Notes under the pieces: generated by a model | The model's database searches: none | Seen by the model: the letters and a program-made list of their open reading frames with translations, nothing else | Told to the model about the DNA's origin: nothing | Shown: positions 1 through 10,402 of the stretch, piece after piece | Layout: each line of letters starts with the position of its first letter | Numbering within the stretch: the stretch's first letter is position 1 | DNA from: JACMLD01 sp039919885 | GTDB lineage: Bacteria > Bacteroidota > Bacteroidia > Chitinophagales > Chitinophagaceae | DNA: 64,000 nt | Direction: 5' to 3' | Assembly (NCBI GenBank): GCA_039919885.1 | Contig: JBDSEV010000059.1 | Span: forward strand, 124,001-188,000 | Translations under genes and position numbers: made by a program

Positions 1-93
1 CAATTCTACTGAAAAATTTTTTGAAAAAATCAGATTAAGAAAGATAAATATTTTACAGGGCTCACAAGATAAGTATTTTCTGTTTTCCGGAGG

Positions 94-119
94 CCGGGGT
101 TATCCACAAATGACCCCGG
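94..119. other. Hairpin with DnaA-box 9-mer in its loop
   Basis: Seven-base arms CCGGGGT (94-100) and ACCCCGG (113-119) can pair. The 9-mer TTATCCACA (100-108), identical to the classical DnaA-box consensus, starts at the last base of the left arm and fills most of the loop. There is no T-run, so a terminator is unlikely. The rest of 1-263 shows no gene; it is the upstream region of the metalloprotease. Confidence 0.4.
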
Positions 120-263
120 TGCTATATTGGATGGAAATGTTAAGATAGAGTAATTCCATGTAAAAAAACTTTTCCGATTAAATAAAAATTTAGTGTTTCG
201 CATACCGGCTGAAATGCTTGCTATTATCTTTTAGTTAATTTCACCGCTAAACAATTTATTTAC

Positions 264-2837
264 ATGCGAATTCTAACGTTTGATGTTAAGAAACTGCTGG
301 TGCTGGCTTTGCTGATACTGACGATTCCTGCACTTTCGCAGGATAAAAAACCAACGGTGCCCACCGTGCCGGTTAATGGTAATATCCCCCCGGCGGTTCC
401 CTTAATGCCGGGCGGATCTAAAGCAGGACCCAAACCATATAAAGACGTAATAACAGATAAAGCCATCAGCAAAAAGGGTTTGTTCACCATTCACAAAGTA
501 GAAGAGAAATGGTTTTTCGAAATCCCTGACTCCTTGCTGGAAAGAGATATCTTAATTGTTAACCGCCTGTCCAAGGCGGCGGCAGGCATGCGCAATTTCT
601 TTTTTGGTTACGCCGGAGACCAGATTGGCAACAATGTGGTAAGCTTCGAAAAAGGCCCCAATAATAAAATATTTCTCAAGAAAATTTCTTTTGATGAATT
701 GTCAAAAGACAGCATGCAACCCATGTACCGCGCTGTGATGAACTCCAATATTCAGCCCATTGTTGCTTCCTTTGACATCGCTGCGTTTAACAAGGACTCT
801 ACCGGCACTGTAATAGACATGACCAGTTACCTCAACACCGACAATGATATATTAAACTTTGCGTCCAACCTCAAAACATTGTTCCAGGTAGGCGGGCAGC
901 AATCAGATAAATCGTACATCGTCTCAGTAAAGGCTTACCCGGTAAATATTGAAATTAAAACGGTAAAAACGTATAGCAAAAGCAGTGGTGGCGGCTTTGG
1001 TGCCCCGTCGCCGTTGCCTTTTGGTTCTACCGGCGGCGGCCAGCTGCTCACCATGGAGCTTAACAGTTCGCTTCTGCTGCTGCCCAAAACAGCCATGCAA
1101 CAGCGCTATTACGATGAGCGGGTAGGCTACTTTGCAAGAAAATATACTGACTTTGATGCCAATCCACAAGGCGTAAAAGAAGTAAGTATGGTTGTACGAT
1201 GGAAACTGGAACCCAAAGACGAAGACATTGAAAAATATAAACAGGGGCAACTGGTAGAACCCAAAAAGCCAATTATTTATTATATCGATCCGGCCACGCC
1301 AAAAAAATGGGTGCCCTTTTTAATTCAAGGCGTAAACGACTGGCAAGTGGCCTTCGAAAAAGCTGGTTTTAAAAATGCCATCATGGCCAGAATTGCCCCT
1401 ACCCCACAGGAAGACAGCACCTGGAGCATGGAAGACGCGCGGTTCTCTGCCATTGTTTATAAACCTTCTGATATTGCAAATGCCAGTGGACCAAATGTGC
1501 ACGACCCCAGAAGCGGTGAGATACTGGAAAGCCATATCAACTGGTACCACAACGTGATGAACCTGCTCAGGAATTGGTATATGATCCAGTGCGCACCCAC
1601 AGATCCGCGGGCGCGTAAAATGAATTTTGATGATGAACTGATGGGGCAGCTGATCCGTTTTGTGTCTTCTCACGAAGTAGGACATACGCTCGGACTCCGC
1701 CATAATTTTGGATCCAGTTCTACCGTACCCGTGGAAAAACTGCGCGATAAGGCCTGGGTAGAAGCTAACGGCCATACCCCCTCTATAATGGACTATGCAC
1801 GGTTTAATTATGTGGCACAACCGGAAGATAATATTTCGCCCGCTGGTTTATACCCGCGCATTGGCGACTATGATAAATGGGCTATTGAGTGGGGTTATAA
1901 AAAATTATACGAGACCGCTACACCCGAAGCCGAGGCTTCGATACTTAGTAAAATTACAACGCAACGCCTGCAGCAAAATAAACGGCTGTTCTTTGGTTCA
2001 GAATCAATGCCGGAAGACCCGCATAACCAGAATGAAGACCTGGGCGACAATGCAATGAAAGCCGGCATGTATGGCATCAAAAACCTGCAGCGCATTGTGC
2101 CCAACCTGATGGAATGGACCAAAGTACCCAACGAAGATTACAGTAACCTTTCCGAAATATATGGTGAAGTGGTGACCCAGTTTAACAGGTACCTCGGCCA
2201 CGTAATTAAAAACGTGGGCGGCATTTATGAAACGCCCAAAACCGTAGAGCAAACAGGGCCTGTGTTTGAATACGTAACCAAAGCAACGCAGCAGGAAGCG
2301 ATGACCTTTTTAAGCAAAAACATTTTTACAACCCCCTCCTGGTTAATCAATCGTGCTATCTCCGGCAAAACCGGCAGCGACCCTGTAGATGTTATTGGAA
2401 GCCGGATGGAGGGCGCATTGAATTCTTTGCTGACCACCAGCCGGATGAAAAATTTAATCAGCGCCGAGGCCGCATTGGGCAACACCGCCTATACACTGCC
2501 GGAATTTATGAACGATTTAAAAAGGACTGTATGGGCTGAACTTTATACGCGCAAACCCATAGACGTCTACCGGCGTAATCTGCAAAAAGCGTACGTTGAA
2601 AGGTTCAATGCTATTATCAGCCCGGCCGCTCCATCGGGCGGATCCTTTGGTGGTTTTACCATTACTTTTGGCGCAGGCGATATAAGAAAAACAGATGTGC
2701 TATCCGTGGCAAAGGGCACCCTGCGCAGCCTAAAAGCAGACATTAACGCTGTACTCCCATCGGTGTCCGATAAAATGACCCGTTATCATTTGCAGGATAT
2801 GCAGGAAAGAATTGAAAAAATACTAAATCCCAAATAA
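264..2837 (+). CDS. Exported zinc-dependent metalloprotease (DUF5117/DUF4953 type)
   Basis: Predicted 857-residue secreted or periplasmic peptidase. The N-terminus (about 1-26) is a Sec signal peptide ending LSQ. The metzincin-type zinc site HEVGHTLGLRH lies at residues 470-480 (HExxHxxGxxH), and a Met-turn-like SIMDY follows about 45 residues later. The domain order, a DUF5118/DUF5117-like N-terminal half followed by a DUF4953-like catalytic region, is typical of a large Bacteroidota family of unknown substrate. The gene stands alone and converges on the ABC permease; a hairpin terminator lies just downstream. The ATG at 264 is chosen because it directly precedes the signal peptide. The family call is firm, the substrate unknown. 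Confidence 0.88.
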   Translation: MRILTFDVKKLLVLALLILTIPALSQDKKPTVPTVPVNGNIPPAVPLMPGGSKAGPKPYKDVITDKAISKKGLFTIHKVEEKWFFEIPDSLLERDILIVNRLSKAAAGMRNFFFGYAGDQIGNNVVSFEKGPNNKIFLKKISFDELSKDSMQPMYRAVMNSNIQPIVASFDIAAFNKDSTGTVIDMTSYLNTDNDILNFASNLKTLFQVGGQQSDKSYIVSVKAYPVNIEIKTVKTYSKSSGGGFGAPSPLPFGSTGGGQLLTMELNSSLLLLPKTAMQQRYYDERVGYFARKYTDFDANPQGVKEVSMVVRWKLEPKDEDIEKYKQGQLVEPKKPIIYYIDPATPKKWVPFLIQGVNDWQVAFEKAGFKNAIMARIAPTPQEDSTWSMEDARFSAIVYKPSDIANASGPNVHDPRSGEILESHINWYHNVMNLLRNWYMIQCAPTDPRARKMNFDDELMGQLIRFVSSHEVGHTLGLRHNFGSSSTVPVEKLRDKAWVEANGHTPSIMDYARFNYVAQPEDNISPAGLYPRIGDYDKWAIEWGYKKLYETATPEAEASILSKITTQRLQQNKRLFFGSESMPEDPHNQNEDLGDNAMKAGMYGIKNLQRIVPNLMEWTKVPNEDYSNLSEIYGEVVTQFNRYLGHVIKNVGGIYETPKTVEQTGPVFEYVTKATQQEAMTFLSKNIFTTPSWLINRAISGKTGSDPVDVIGSRMEGALNSLLTTSRMKNLISAEAALGNTAYTLPEFMNDLKRTVWAELYTRKPIDVYRRNLQKAYVERFNAIISPAAPSGGSFGGFTITFGAGDIRKTDVLSVAKGTLRSLKADINAVLPSVSDKMTRYHLQDMQERIEKILNPK

Positions 2838-2898
2838 AATACTGAATGATACATATCGCGTAGTGCGTACTTTTTCCTTCGCCTGCGCATTAATAAAA

Positions 2899-2940
2899 AA
2901 ATCCACGGTGTACAAGCAGCTGCCTGCACGCCGTGGATTT
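2899..2940. terminator. Bidirectional terminator between convergent genes
   Basis: Inverted arms AAATCCACGG (2899-2908) and CCGTGGATTT (2931-2940), with a run of A on the left, lie between the convergent metalloprotease and permease genes. The loop is long and contains a smaller GC-rich palindrome. Confidence 0.6.
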
Positions 2941-3038
2941 CTATATTATTAAATTGAACAGTTGATACGGTTGCTGCCTGAACTCACTTTTTTTGCTTCC
3001 GGCTAACAGTAGTAATCAGTTCTCATCCAACACTACGC

Positions 3039-4313
3039 TTACTCATAACGTAATGCTTCAATAGGATTGAGGCGTGAAGCTTTTAATGCAGGATAAAGTC
3101 CGGCCAGCAATCCCACAAGTGAGCAAATGAAAATACCAAAAAATACCCAGGCCCAGGGGACCACAAAACCGGTACTCATTAAAATACTCACCGTATTGCC
3201 GAGTAAAATACCAAACAATATTCCAAAGCCTGCACCGAGGAGGCTGATGATAATAGACTCATACAGGAACTGGCTTCTTACATTTCGCTGTTTACCGCCA
3301 ATGGCCTTTATCAATCCCACTTCTTTGGTGCGTTCGGTAACTGCTACCAGCATAATATTCATCAAGCCGATGGCCGCACCCATCAGGGTTATAAAACCAA
3401 TCACAATTGCAGAAATGGTCAGCCATTTCAGGTTTTGCAACAGCATATCCACGAAGCTATCGCTTTTGTCTACCAGGAAATTATTGCCTTCCGTTGTACT
3501 GAGTTTTCTTATGGCACGAAAAACGCCTTCCGCCTCACCAATTCCCGCATCCAGCATGTTAACATCATGCACCTTAATGCCCACGTTAAAAGAAGCATTC
3601 GCCCCATTGTTAAAAAACCGGCGCACATTATTGTAAGAGGTAACGACTGAGTTGTCCCAGCTAAAACCAAGCGTGGATCCTTTTTCTTCCAGGACGCCTA
3701 TTACCCGAAAAGGAATACTATTCACCCTGATTATTTTTTCTACCCCGCGGTCGGGGTTTTCTCCAAACAATGAGGTGGCCACGGTTTTACCAAGCAAACA
3801 GACATTGCGGCCAGATTGCACATCCAGATCATTCAGGTTTCTGCCGGCAGCAATCTTATAGCCATTCAGATCAACAAAATTTTCGTCACCACCAGAGACC
3901 CTTACGGTTGGATTGGTCTTTTTGTTGTCAAAATTTACGGTTGCATTGTTGGTGCCAGACATCGATAGCCCCACTTCGGATGGAAATTTATAGGCTTGCT
4001 TGAAAGCTTCTGCCTGCTGTTTATTGATGGGTTTATTCTGGTTGGAGCGTTTTTCTTTTTTCTCGCCTTTTTTCTCTTTCTGTACGCCCTGGTTATTCTG
4101 CACACGCCACATCTGGCGGTAGCGCAAACTAAAACCATTGGCGCCCATAGCAGAAAAGCTTTCGGTAAATTTCTGGGTCATGGCCTCAATAGCGGTACGT
4201 ATACCAATCAGCGATGCAATACCCAGCGCAATGATGGCCACTGTAATTCCTGTACGCAGTTTGTTACTGCGGATGGTACGAAACGACAGGGAAATGGTAT
4301 CCAGTGAGTTCAT
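3039..4313 (-). CDS. ABC transporter permease, MacB/FtsX family
   Basis: 424-residue inner-membrane permease. One N-terminal membrane helix (about residues 22-42) is followed by a MacB-type periplasmic core domain (about 45-270) and a C-terminal FtsX domain with three hydrophobic segments ending near LNPIEALRYE, the usual family end. A lysine-rich stretch near residues 75-95 is unusual and probably lies in the periplasmic loop. The cognate ATPase is not adjacent in this window, so the substrate (efflux or lipoprotein-like export) cannot be inferred. The ATG is at 4313. Confidence 0.85.
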   Translation of the reverse strand: MNSLDTISLSFRTIRSNKLRTGITVAIIALGIASLIGIRTAIEAMTQKFTESFSAMGANGFSLRYRQMWRVQNNQGVQKEKKGEKKEKRSNQNKPINKQQAEAFKQAYKFPSEVGLSMSGTNNATVNFDNKKTNPTVRVSGGDENFVDLNGYKIAAGRNLNDLDVQSGRNVCLLGKTVATSLFGENPDRGVEKIIRVNSIPFRVIGVLEEKGSTLGFSWDNSVVTSYNNVRRFFNNGANASFNVGIKVHDVNMLDAGIGEAEGVFRAIRKLSTTEGNNFLVDKSDSFVDMLLQNLKWLTISAIVIGFITLMGAAIGLMNIMLVAVTERTKEVGLIKAIGGKQRNVRSQFLYESIIISLLGAGFGILFGILLGNTVSILMSTGFVVPWAWVFFGIFICSLVGLLAGLYPALKASRLNPIEALRYE

Positions 4314-4396
4314 GACTTAAAATTAGGTATTCTGACTCAAAAAGCACCAGGACTTATATGAGCGGACCGTACCCATTGTTTGTGGCCGAACCGGCA

Positions 4397-5323
4397 TTAC
4401 AGTGGGTAGTTGGTGACCACAATCTCGTTTACGTGGCCTCTTTTGGCGGCATCGGCATTGATCAGTCGTTTTGCAGGAACCCTTTTTATCGCAAAGCCCT
4501 TGTACAGCCGGTCAAAAAAATGATCCGCAGCATCAGAATTGCTCAGCATAACCGCAGCGCCCTTTTTATCAAGTTGCCTGAACTGCGCCGCCAGTTCCTT
4601 TTGTTGTTGGTCACCAAACGTACTATTGCTGTAGGCCGTAAAACTGGCCGTTTTGCTCACCGGCCGGTAGGGTGGGTCAAGATAAATAAAAGAAGACGGC
4701 CGGGCATTTTTGAGCGCCTGTTTAAAACCTGCTTTTTTTATGATGGCCCTGTCAAGCAGCTTTGCAACTGCCGCAAGATTTTCAGCATCGCAAATACAGG
4801 GGTTTAGATAATCGCCGGCAGGCGTATTAAATGCACCTTTTGCATTTACCCTGAACAATCCGTTATAGCACGTGCGGTTTAAAAAAATAAGCTGTGCGGC
4901 CCGGGCAACCCCTTTGTCATCAGTTGTATAGTCAGTTTCGCGTTGCTCGTTAAACGAGGCGCGTTGATCGTAATAGTAAGCCAGGCGCTGCGAGCTATTG
5001 AGCGCCAGGTATTTCTGTTCATGCATGAACAATGTTTCGGTAAGGGCAGCAACCTTTGCCTGCAGCACCTGGTAGGTTAGCACCAAGGCATCATTGACAT
5101 CAAACAGAAAGGCGTTTTTTATAGGATAGCGTTGTACAATGTCAAAAAAAACAGCGCCACTTCCCAGAAACGGTTCGTAATAATTTTTAATATCGCCGGC
5201 TTTCAGCGCAGGTGGATAAAGATCATTAAACTGATTTAGCAATTGCCTTTTGCCGCCAGCCCATTTAAGAAATGGTTTTGCCGGGCGCGCATCACTAAGA
5301 GAAGCTGGTTTTAATCCGGGCAT
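4397..5323 (-). CDS. dam: DNA adenine methyltransferase, Dam/D12 class
   Basis: 308-residue N6-adenine DNA methyltransferase. Visible motifs are FLKWAGGKRQ (18-27) of the D12 class, the SAM-binding PFLGSG (51-56), NRTCYNGL (149-156) and the catalytic DPPY (216-219). The open frame extends to a TTG at 5335, but the ATG at 5323 fits the family start better. No restriction endonuclease gene is adjacent, so it looks like an orphan methylase; the target, possibly GATC, is inferred from the family only. It sits just downstream of nuoN and may be read through from that operon. Confidence 0.85.
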   Translation of the reverse strand: MPGLKPASLSDARPAKPFLKWAGGKRQLLNQFNDLYPPALKAGDIKNYYEPFLGSGAVFFDIVQRYPIKNAFLFDVNDALVLTYQVLQAKVAALTETLFMHEQKYLALNSSQRLAYYYDQRASFNEQRETDYTTDDKGVARAAQLIFLNRTCYNGLFRVNAKGAFNTPAGDYLNPCICDAENLAAVAKLLDRAIIKKAGFKQALKNARPSSFIYLDPPYRPVSKTASFTAYSNSTFGDQQQKELAAQFRQLDKKGAAVMLSNSDAADHFFDRLYKGFAIKRVPAKRLINADAAKRGHVNEIVVTNYPL

Positions 5324-5462
5324 AATTATTATCAAAAATCGACAAGTTACATGATAGACTTGTTAGTCAGCCAGAATATTTACCCTGGCCATTGCCACGT
5401 TGAAACCATCGTAGCGGCACTGCGGCAGGCCATCATGCAATTAAAGAAAGCGATGCTATCAA

Positions 5463-6836
5463 TTAAAAATACAGGTGCACCAGCAGGAGTTGCGGGAACA
5501 ATCCTAATAAAATAACCAGACCGGCGAGTATGCCCAGTACTAATTTAAACCCTGGAGAAATCTCTTTTACCTGGCCGTTTCCTTCTTTGAAATACATAGC
5601 CTGTATAACGCGGAAATAATAATAGGCGCTTACGGCAGCACAGAGTACGGCAAAAATAACCAGCCACAGGTAGGCACCGCTTTTTACTGCAGCCAGCAGC
5701 ATATAATACTTCGCAAAAAAACCGGCCGTTAAAGGGATGCCTGCAAGTGATAAAAGAAAAATTGTATTGACAAACGCCAGCAGCGGCTGCTGTTTTGCCA
5801 GGCCATTGTAGCCATCGAAAGTATAATCCTTCATTTTAATAAGGATGGCAAAAATGCCGATTGTGGCCAGGCTATATGCGGCTGCGTAGAGGATGATGCC
5901 TTCTTTTGCGTACTCGTTGTAGCCAAACAATGCGAAGAACATAAAACCGGCCTGTGCAATACTTGAATAGGCCAGCATTCTTTTTACGCTTCGCTGAAAA
6001 ACAGCGGTGATGTTGCCAATAAATAAAGTAGCAGCAATGATAAATGCAATGGTTAACCGCCATTGCGCCAGTGAAGGACCATATGCCGCATCAAATAAAC
6101 GCACAAAGGTAATGAACAGCCCCGCTTTTACAATGGTGGCCATAAACGACGTAAACACCGTGGGAGCGCCGTCGTAAACATCGGGTGTCCAGAAATGAAA
6201 AGGTGCAGCAGACACTTTAAAAGACATGGATACCAGCAGCAGCAGGAGCCCCGCCATCATTACAGGCGCAAAGCCGTCTAGCTGCTTAGCCAAATTTACC
6301 ACTGCAAAAGAGCCGGTAGCTCCATAAATTAAGGCAATGCCCATCAGCATGATGCCGGTAGAAAAGGAACCCATTAAAAAGTACTTGAGTGACGCCTCAT
6401 TGCTTTTCAGGTTCTTCTTATCGCTGCCGGTAAGAATGTACAACGGAATAGAAATAATTTCAATACCCAGGAAGAGCATCAACAATGTGTTGAACGATGA
6501 AGCGATGCTGATGCCGCACAATACAAAAAATATCAGCGCCAGGTATTCCGCCTGGTTTACGCCAACATCTTCAATGTCTCTTGCGCTTAGCAGAAAATAA
6601 ATGAGTGTAGCTGCGAAAGCAATGCTATTAAACAACATGCCAAAACTGTCGAATACCAGCATCCCCCTTACATTGATATGCAAATTGAGCAAATGGTTCA
6701 GCTCCGCCAGGTTAACGACCAGCAATAAAGCCACCCCCGCAATGGCAAGGTTGCGGATAACGGCTTTTGTTTTAATAAAAATGCCGCTAAACATCATCAG
6801 TACGCCCCAGATGGCTGAAAAAATTATTGCATTCAT
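5463..6836 (-). CDS. nuoN: NADH-quinone oxidoreductase subunit N
   Basis: 457-residue polytopic subunit of the proton-pumping membrane arm of complex I, related to Mrp antiporters. It has about 13-14 hydrophobic segments and the conserved proton-pumping core (SFKVSAAPFHFWTPDVYDGAP around residues 205-225, with a lysine in the membrane). It is the last gene of the nuo operon, 19 bp after nuoM, in the usual L-M-N order. The length is normal. Confidence 0.96.
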   Translation of the reverse strand: MNAIIFSAIWGVLMMFSGIFIKTKAVIRNLAIAGVALLLVVNLAELNHLLNLHINVRGMLVFDSFGMLFNSIAFAATLIYFLLSARDIEDVGVNQAEYLALIFFVLCGISIASSFNTLLMLFLGIEIISIPLYILTGSDKKNLKSNEASLKYFLMGSFSTGIMLMGIALIYGATGSFAVVNLAKQLDGFAPVMMAGLLLLLVSMSFKVSAAPFHFWTPDVYDGAPTVFTSFMATIVKAGLFITFVRLFDAAYGPSLAQWRLTIAFIIAATLFIGNITAVFQRSVKRMLAYSSIAQAGFMFFALFGYNEYAKEGIILYAAAYSLATIGIFAILIKMKDYTFDGYNGLAKQQPLLAFVNTIFLLSLAGIPLTAGFFAKYYMLLAAVKSGAYLWLVIFAVLCAAVSAYYYFRVIQAMYFKEGNGQVKEISPGFKLVLGILAGLVILLGLFPQLLLVHLYF

Positions 6837-6855
6837 ACGTTGTTTGCGATCTTCT

Positions 6856-8316
6856 TTAAATGGACGTTTTCATATACCTCAAAATTGCATCAACTGTATC
6901 ATTGGTCAGTTGCAGCATTGGTTTTGGGTATACCCCTGTAATAAAAATCAGTACTACAATTACCGACAATGATGCCAATACCGGAAACGATGTTGGTGTT
7001 CCCGATTTGGTAAGTGTATTACTATCACCATAAAATATTTTTTTAATCATGTTAAGCGTGTATACTGCCGACAGTATAATACAAATACCTGCCACTGCCA
7101 TATCTATTACCCCATACCTGGTAACACTGCTTGAGAACACACCGTTAAACATCATAAACTCTCCTACAAAACCATTGGTTAGTGGTAGTGCGATATTGGC
7201 CAGCGCAACAATAACCAGTAATATAGCAAGGGCCGGATCTTTCTGCGCCAGTCCGCCCAACTCGGATAATTTGCGCGTGCCATATTTAGTTTCAATTGTG
7301 TTGGCTACTATCCATAAGCCTATAATATTTACACCATGAGAAAACATCTGCATCATGGTACCCTGCAGACCACTTTTATTGGAAGCAAAAATGGCCAAAC
7401 ACATCAGCCCCACGTGTGCAATCGAAGAGTATGCAATCAACCGTTTTAAATCATCCTGTTTAATGGCAATCAGCGATGCATAGATCATCCCGGTAAGACA
7501 AAGCAATGATACTGTATCGCCCCAGAGGTAAGTTCCGTCTGGTAATACAGGTGCCAGCCAGCGTATGACTGCAAAGACCCCCATCTTTACCATTATACCA
7601 CTGAGCACCATGGTAACCGCGGTAGGCGATTGTTCATATGCATCCGGCTGCCAGGTATGAAAAGGCCAGATAGGCATTTTAATGGCAAACGCTGTAAACA
7701 ACAACCAGAACAGCCAGTTTTGTGTACCCGCGTCCAGCTTAAGGTTGTACCAGGCATGCATGTCAAACGACTGCCCGGCCTGGAAATAGATATAGATGAT
7801 ACCGACCAGCATAATGAGCGATCCGGCAAATGTGTAAACAAAAAATTTGAAGGTAGCTGCAATCCTTTTTTCGCCGCCCCAGATAGAAGATAGAAAATAC
7901 ACCGGTATCAATGCCAGCTCCCAGAAAAAATAAAACAAGAGTGCATCCATCGCCAGGAAAACGCCCATTAAACCAGCCTGGCTGAGCAGCATCAGGGCAT
8001 AAAATCTATTGCCATTTTTGTAAACATTGCTCCAGGTAGCTACAAATATCAGTGGAAAAGAAATCGCTGTCAGCAAACAAATCAATTGACCCATACCGTC
8101 TAACCCAACATGAAAACGGCTGTTGAGGGCAGATATCCAACGCAAATCACAATTTAAATCAGCAGGGCTGTTCATAACGGTAAGGCCCAGCAGTGAAACA
8201 GCCAGCACAGCGATGCTTGTAAACAAAGCAATGCTTTTTGCGCTGCCTTCGTTTTTTACTGTAAACAAAAGCAACCCGCCAAGCAAAGGAATCATTATCA
8301 GTAAAACAGCTATCAT
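6856..8316 (-). CDS. nuoM: NADH-quinone oxidoreductase subunit M
   Basis: 486-residue membrane-arm antiporter-like subunit. The proton-pump signature around residues 215-235 (AIKMPIWPFHTWQPDAYEQ) and the LKRLIAYSSIAHVG motif are present. About 14 membrane segments and a normal length. It lies between nuoL and nuoN. The 135-bp spacer toward nuoL holds no gene. Confidence 0.96.
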   Translation of the reverse strand: MIAVLLIMIPLLGGLLLFTVKNEGSAKSIALFTSIAVLAVSLLGLTVMNSPADLNCDLRWISALNSRFHVGLDGMGQLICLLTAISFPLIFVATWSNVYKNGNRFYALMLLSQAGLMGVFLAMDALLFYFFWELALIPVYFLSSIWGGEKRIAATFKFFVYTFAGSLIMLVGIIYIYFQAGQSFDMHAWYNLKLDAGTQNWLFWLLFTAFAIKMPIWPFHTWQPDAYEQSPTAVTMVLSGIMVKMGVFAVIRWLAPVLPDGTYLWGDTVSLLCLTGMIYASLIAIKQDDLKRLIAYSSIAHVGLMCLAIFASNKSGLQGTMMQMFSHGVNIIGLWIVANTIETKYGTRKLSELGGLAQKDPALAILLVIVALANIALPLTNGFVGEFMMFNGVFSSSVTRYGVIDMAVAGICIILSAVYTLNMIKKIFYGDSNTLTKSGTPTSFPVLASLSVIVVLIFITGVYPKPMLQLTNDTVDAILRYMKTSI

Positions 8317-8451
8317 AATTATATAATGAGTGGGGTGCTAAGTAAGTGGGCAAACTGTGCCGCGGTGCTTAACAACTTCCCTTTTTCATTTCCAGTTATA
8401 CCCGCTGCCGGGCATTTTCCGCAACCGATTCTGCTGCGCATTATCTTTTCA

Positions 8452-10344
8452 TCACTTTTTCAAAAAGAACTGCAACACAAACAGCATTATTATACCGGCA
8501 ATCATCAGCAACACATAACTACCCACCTGGCCGCTTTGCAACAATCGAAGCTGCCGGCTACTGTACTGCACCCCTCTTCCAACCCCGTTAACCAGCCAGT
8601 CAATACCCGACTTCTCAATTACGTTGTCCAAAAACTTGCTAAACCTATTCAATGGTTTTACGATGAGAGCGTCATAAAATTCGTCCGCATACCATTTGTT
8701 GGCCAGCACTTTGCCGAAGCCATCGGCTTCCTGTAAATCCGGTTTTTTGCTGAACTTGTTCAAGGCGTACACAATCGCAATGACGGCCAGCAAAACCGAT
8801 ACGCCCATCAGCATGAATTCGGTGTTATGGTCAGCCACATGTGCTTCCTTTAGTTTATAAGAAGCTTCAAAAATCGGGTGCAGGAAATGCTCCAGCCAAT
8901 GCCCGTCTTTTATAAAAACATCAGGAATGCCAATCCATCCGCCGGCAACAGCTAAAACCGCCAGCACCACCAGTGGTATGGTCATTGCTGCGGGGCTTTC
9001 ATGGAGGTGATGTTCCTGGTCGTGCGTTCCCCTGAACTTGCCCAGGAAAGTAGTAGCATACAGCCGGAACATATAAAAAGCTGTCATGCCCGCAGTAAGC
9101 ACCCCGATAACCCAATAAATTTTATTGCTTTCATAGGCCGCTGCCAATATCTCATCTTTAGAGAAAAAACCGCTGAACGGGGGTATACCTGCAATGGCAA
9201 TACAGCCTAGTAAAAAAGTAATATGGGTTATGGGTAAATACTTTTTTAGTCCACCCATGCGGCGAATATCCTGCTCATGGTGCATGGCATGAATAACAGC
9301 GCCTGCTCCCAGGAATAGCAATGCTTTAAAAAATGCATGGGTAATTACATGAAAAACTGCGCCGGTATAGGCACCCACCCCCAGGCCAAGAAACATATAA
9401 CCCAGCTGACTCACCGTAGAATAGGCTAGTACTTTTTTAATATCATTTTGTTTAAGCGCAATGGTAGCTGCCAGTACCGCGGTAGCGAGGCCAACAATAG
9501 CCACCACCGACTGAGAAACCGGCGCCATGGTATAGAGGATGTTACTGCGTGCAATCATATAAATACCGGCGGTTACCATGGTTGCGGCATGTATCAGTGC
9601 AGACACGGGTGTGGGACCTGCCATCGCATCCGGCAACCAGGTGTATAAAGGTATCTGCGCACTTTTACCAGTAGCCCCTACAAATAACAGTAAAGTAATA
9701 ATAGTGAGTGTGGTTGCTGACAATTCCGGTGCATGTGCAAATACTTCACTGTATGTAACGGAACCAATTGTAGCCAGTAAGTAAAATATGGCAATCAGGA
9801 AACCAAGGTCGCCGATGCGGTTCATTACAAAAGCCTTCTTGGCCGCATTGTTATACGCGTTGTTCTTAAACCAGAAGCCAATTAGCAAATAAGAACATAA
9901 ACCTACGCCCTCCCATCCGATAAACATCACCACGTAATTTGCGCCCAACACCAGCAGGAGCATTGAAAATATAAACAAATTGAGATAAGAAAAATACCGG
10001 GCAAAATGCTGGTTCTCTTCCTCGTGCATGTAAGCTGTAGAATACAGGTGAATGAGAAAGCCCACACCTGTAATGACGAGCAGGAATAAAGATGACAACT
10101 GATCTACCAGGAAAGCAAATGGTATGTGCACTTTACCAAAACTGATAAAATCAAATAATTCCACCACACCGGTTTTACCTGCTTTTACATCCAGGAAAAG
10201 AACCACACTTATAATAAACGATATCAATATGGCTCCGCTTCCAATAAAGCCGGTGGCCGGTTTGGATAATTGTTTACGCAACAATCCGTTGATGAGAAAT
10301 CCCAGCAACGGAAATAACGGAACTAAAAATACTAATTGACTCAT
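8452..10344 (-). CDS. nuoL: NADH-quinone oxidoreductase subunit L
   Basis: 630-residue membrane-arm subunit, the largest antiporter-like component. It shows SAQIPLYTWLPDAMAGPTPV (around 230) and IKKVLAYSTVSQLGYM, and it has the long C-terminal extension expected for the lateral helix, with a charged segment near 540-590. The start ATG at 10344 gives MSQLVFLVPLFP, the usual beginning. It follows nuoK by 58 bp. Confidence 0.96.
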   Translation of the reverse strand: MSQLVFLVPLFPLLGFLINGLLRKQLSKPATGFIGSGAILISFIISVVLFLDVKAGKTGVVELFDFISFGKVHIPFAFLVDQLSSLFLLVITGVGFLIHLYSTAYMHEEENQHFARYFSYLNLFIFSMLLLVLGANYVVMFIGWEGVGLCSYLLIGFWFKNNAYNNAAKKAFVMNRIGDLGFLIAIFYLLATIGSVTYSEVFAHAPELSATTLTIITLLLFVGATGKSAQIPLYTWLPDAMAGPTPVSALIHAATMVTAGIYMIARSNILYTMAPVSQSVVAIVGLATAVLAATIALKQNDIKKVLAYSTVSQLGYMFLGLGVGAYTGAVFHVITHAFFKALLFLGAGAVIHAMHHEQDIRRMGGLKKYLPITHITFLLGCIAIAGIPPFSGFFSKDEILAAAYESNKIYWVIGVLTAGMTAFYMFRLYATTFLGKFRGTHDQEHHLHESPAAMTIPLVVLAVLAVAGGWIGIPDVFIKDGHWLEHFLHPIFEASYKLKEAHVADHNTEFMLMGVSVLLAVIAIVYALNKFSKKPDLQEADGFGKVLANKWYADEFYDALIVKPLNRFSKFLDNVIEKSGIDWLVNGVGRGVQYSSRQLRLLQSGQVGSYVLLMIAGIIMLFVLQFFLKK

Positions 10345-10402
10345 ATTGCTTTAATCTGTGCCAAAGTCTGCATACCAGGTACCGTTGTCCTGCGTAGCGA
10401 GA

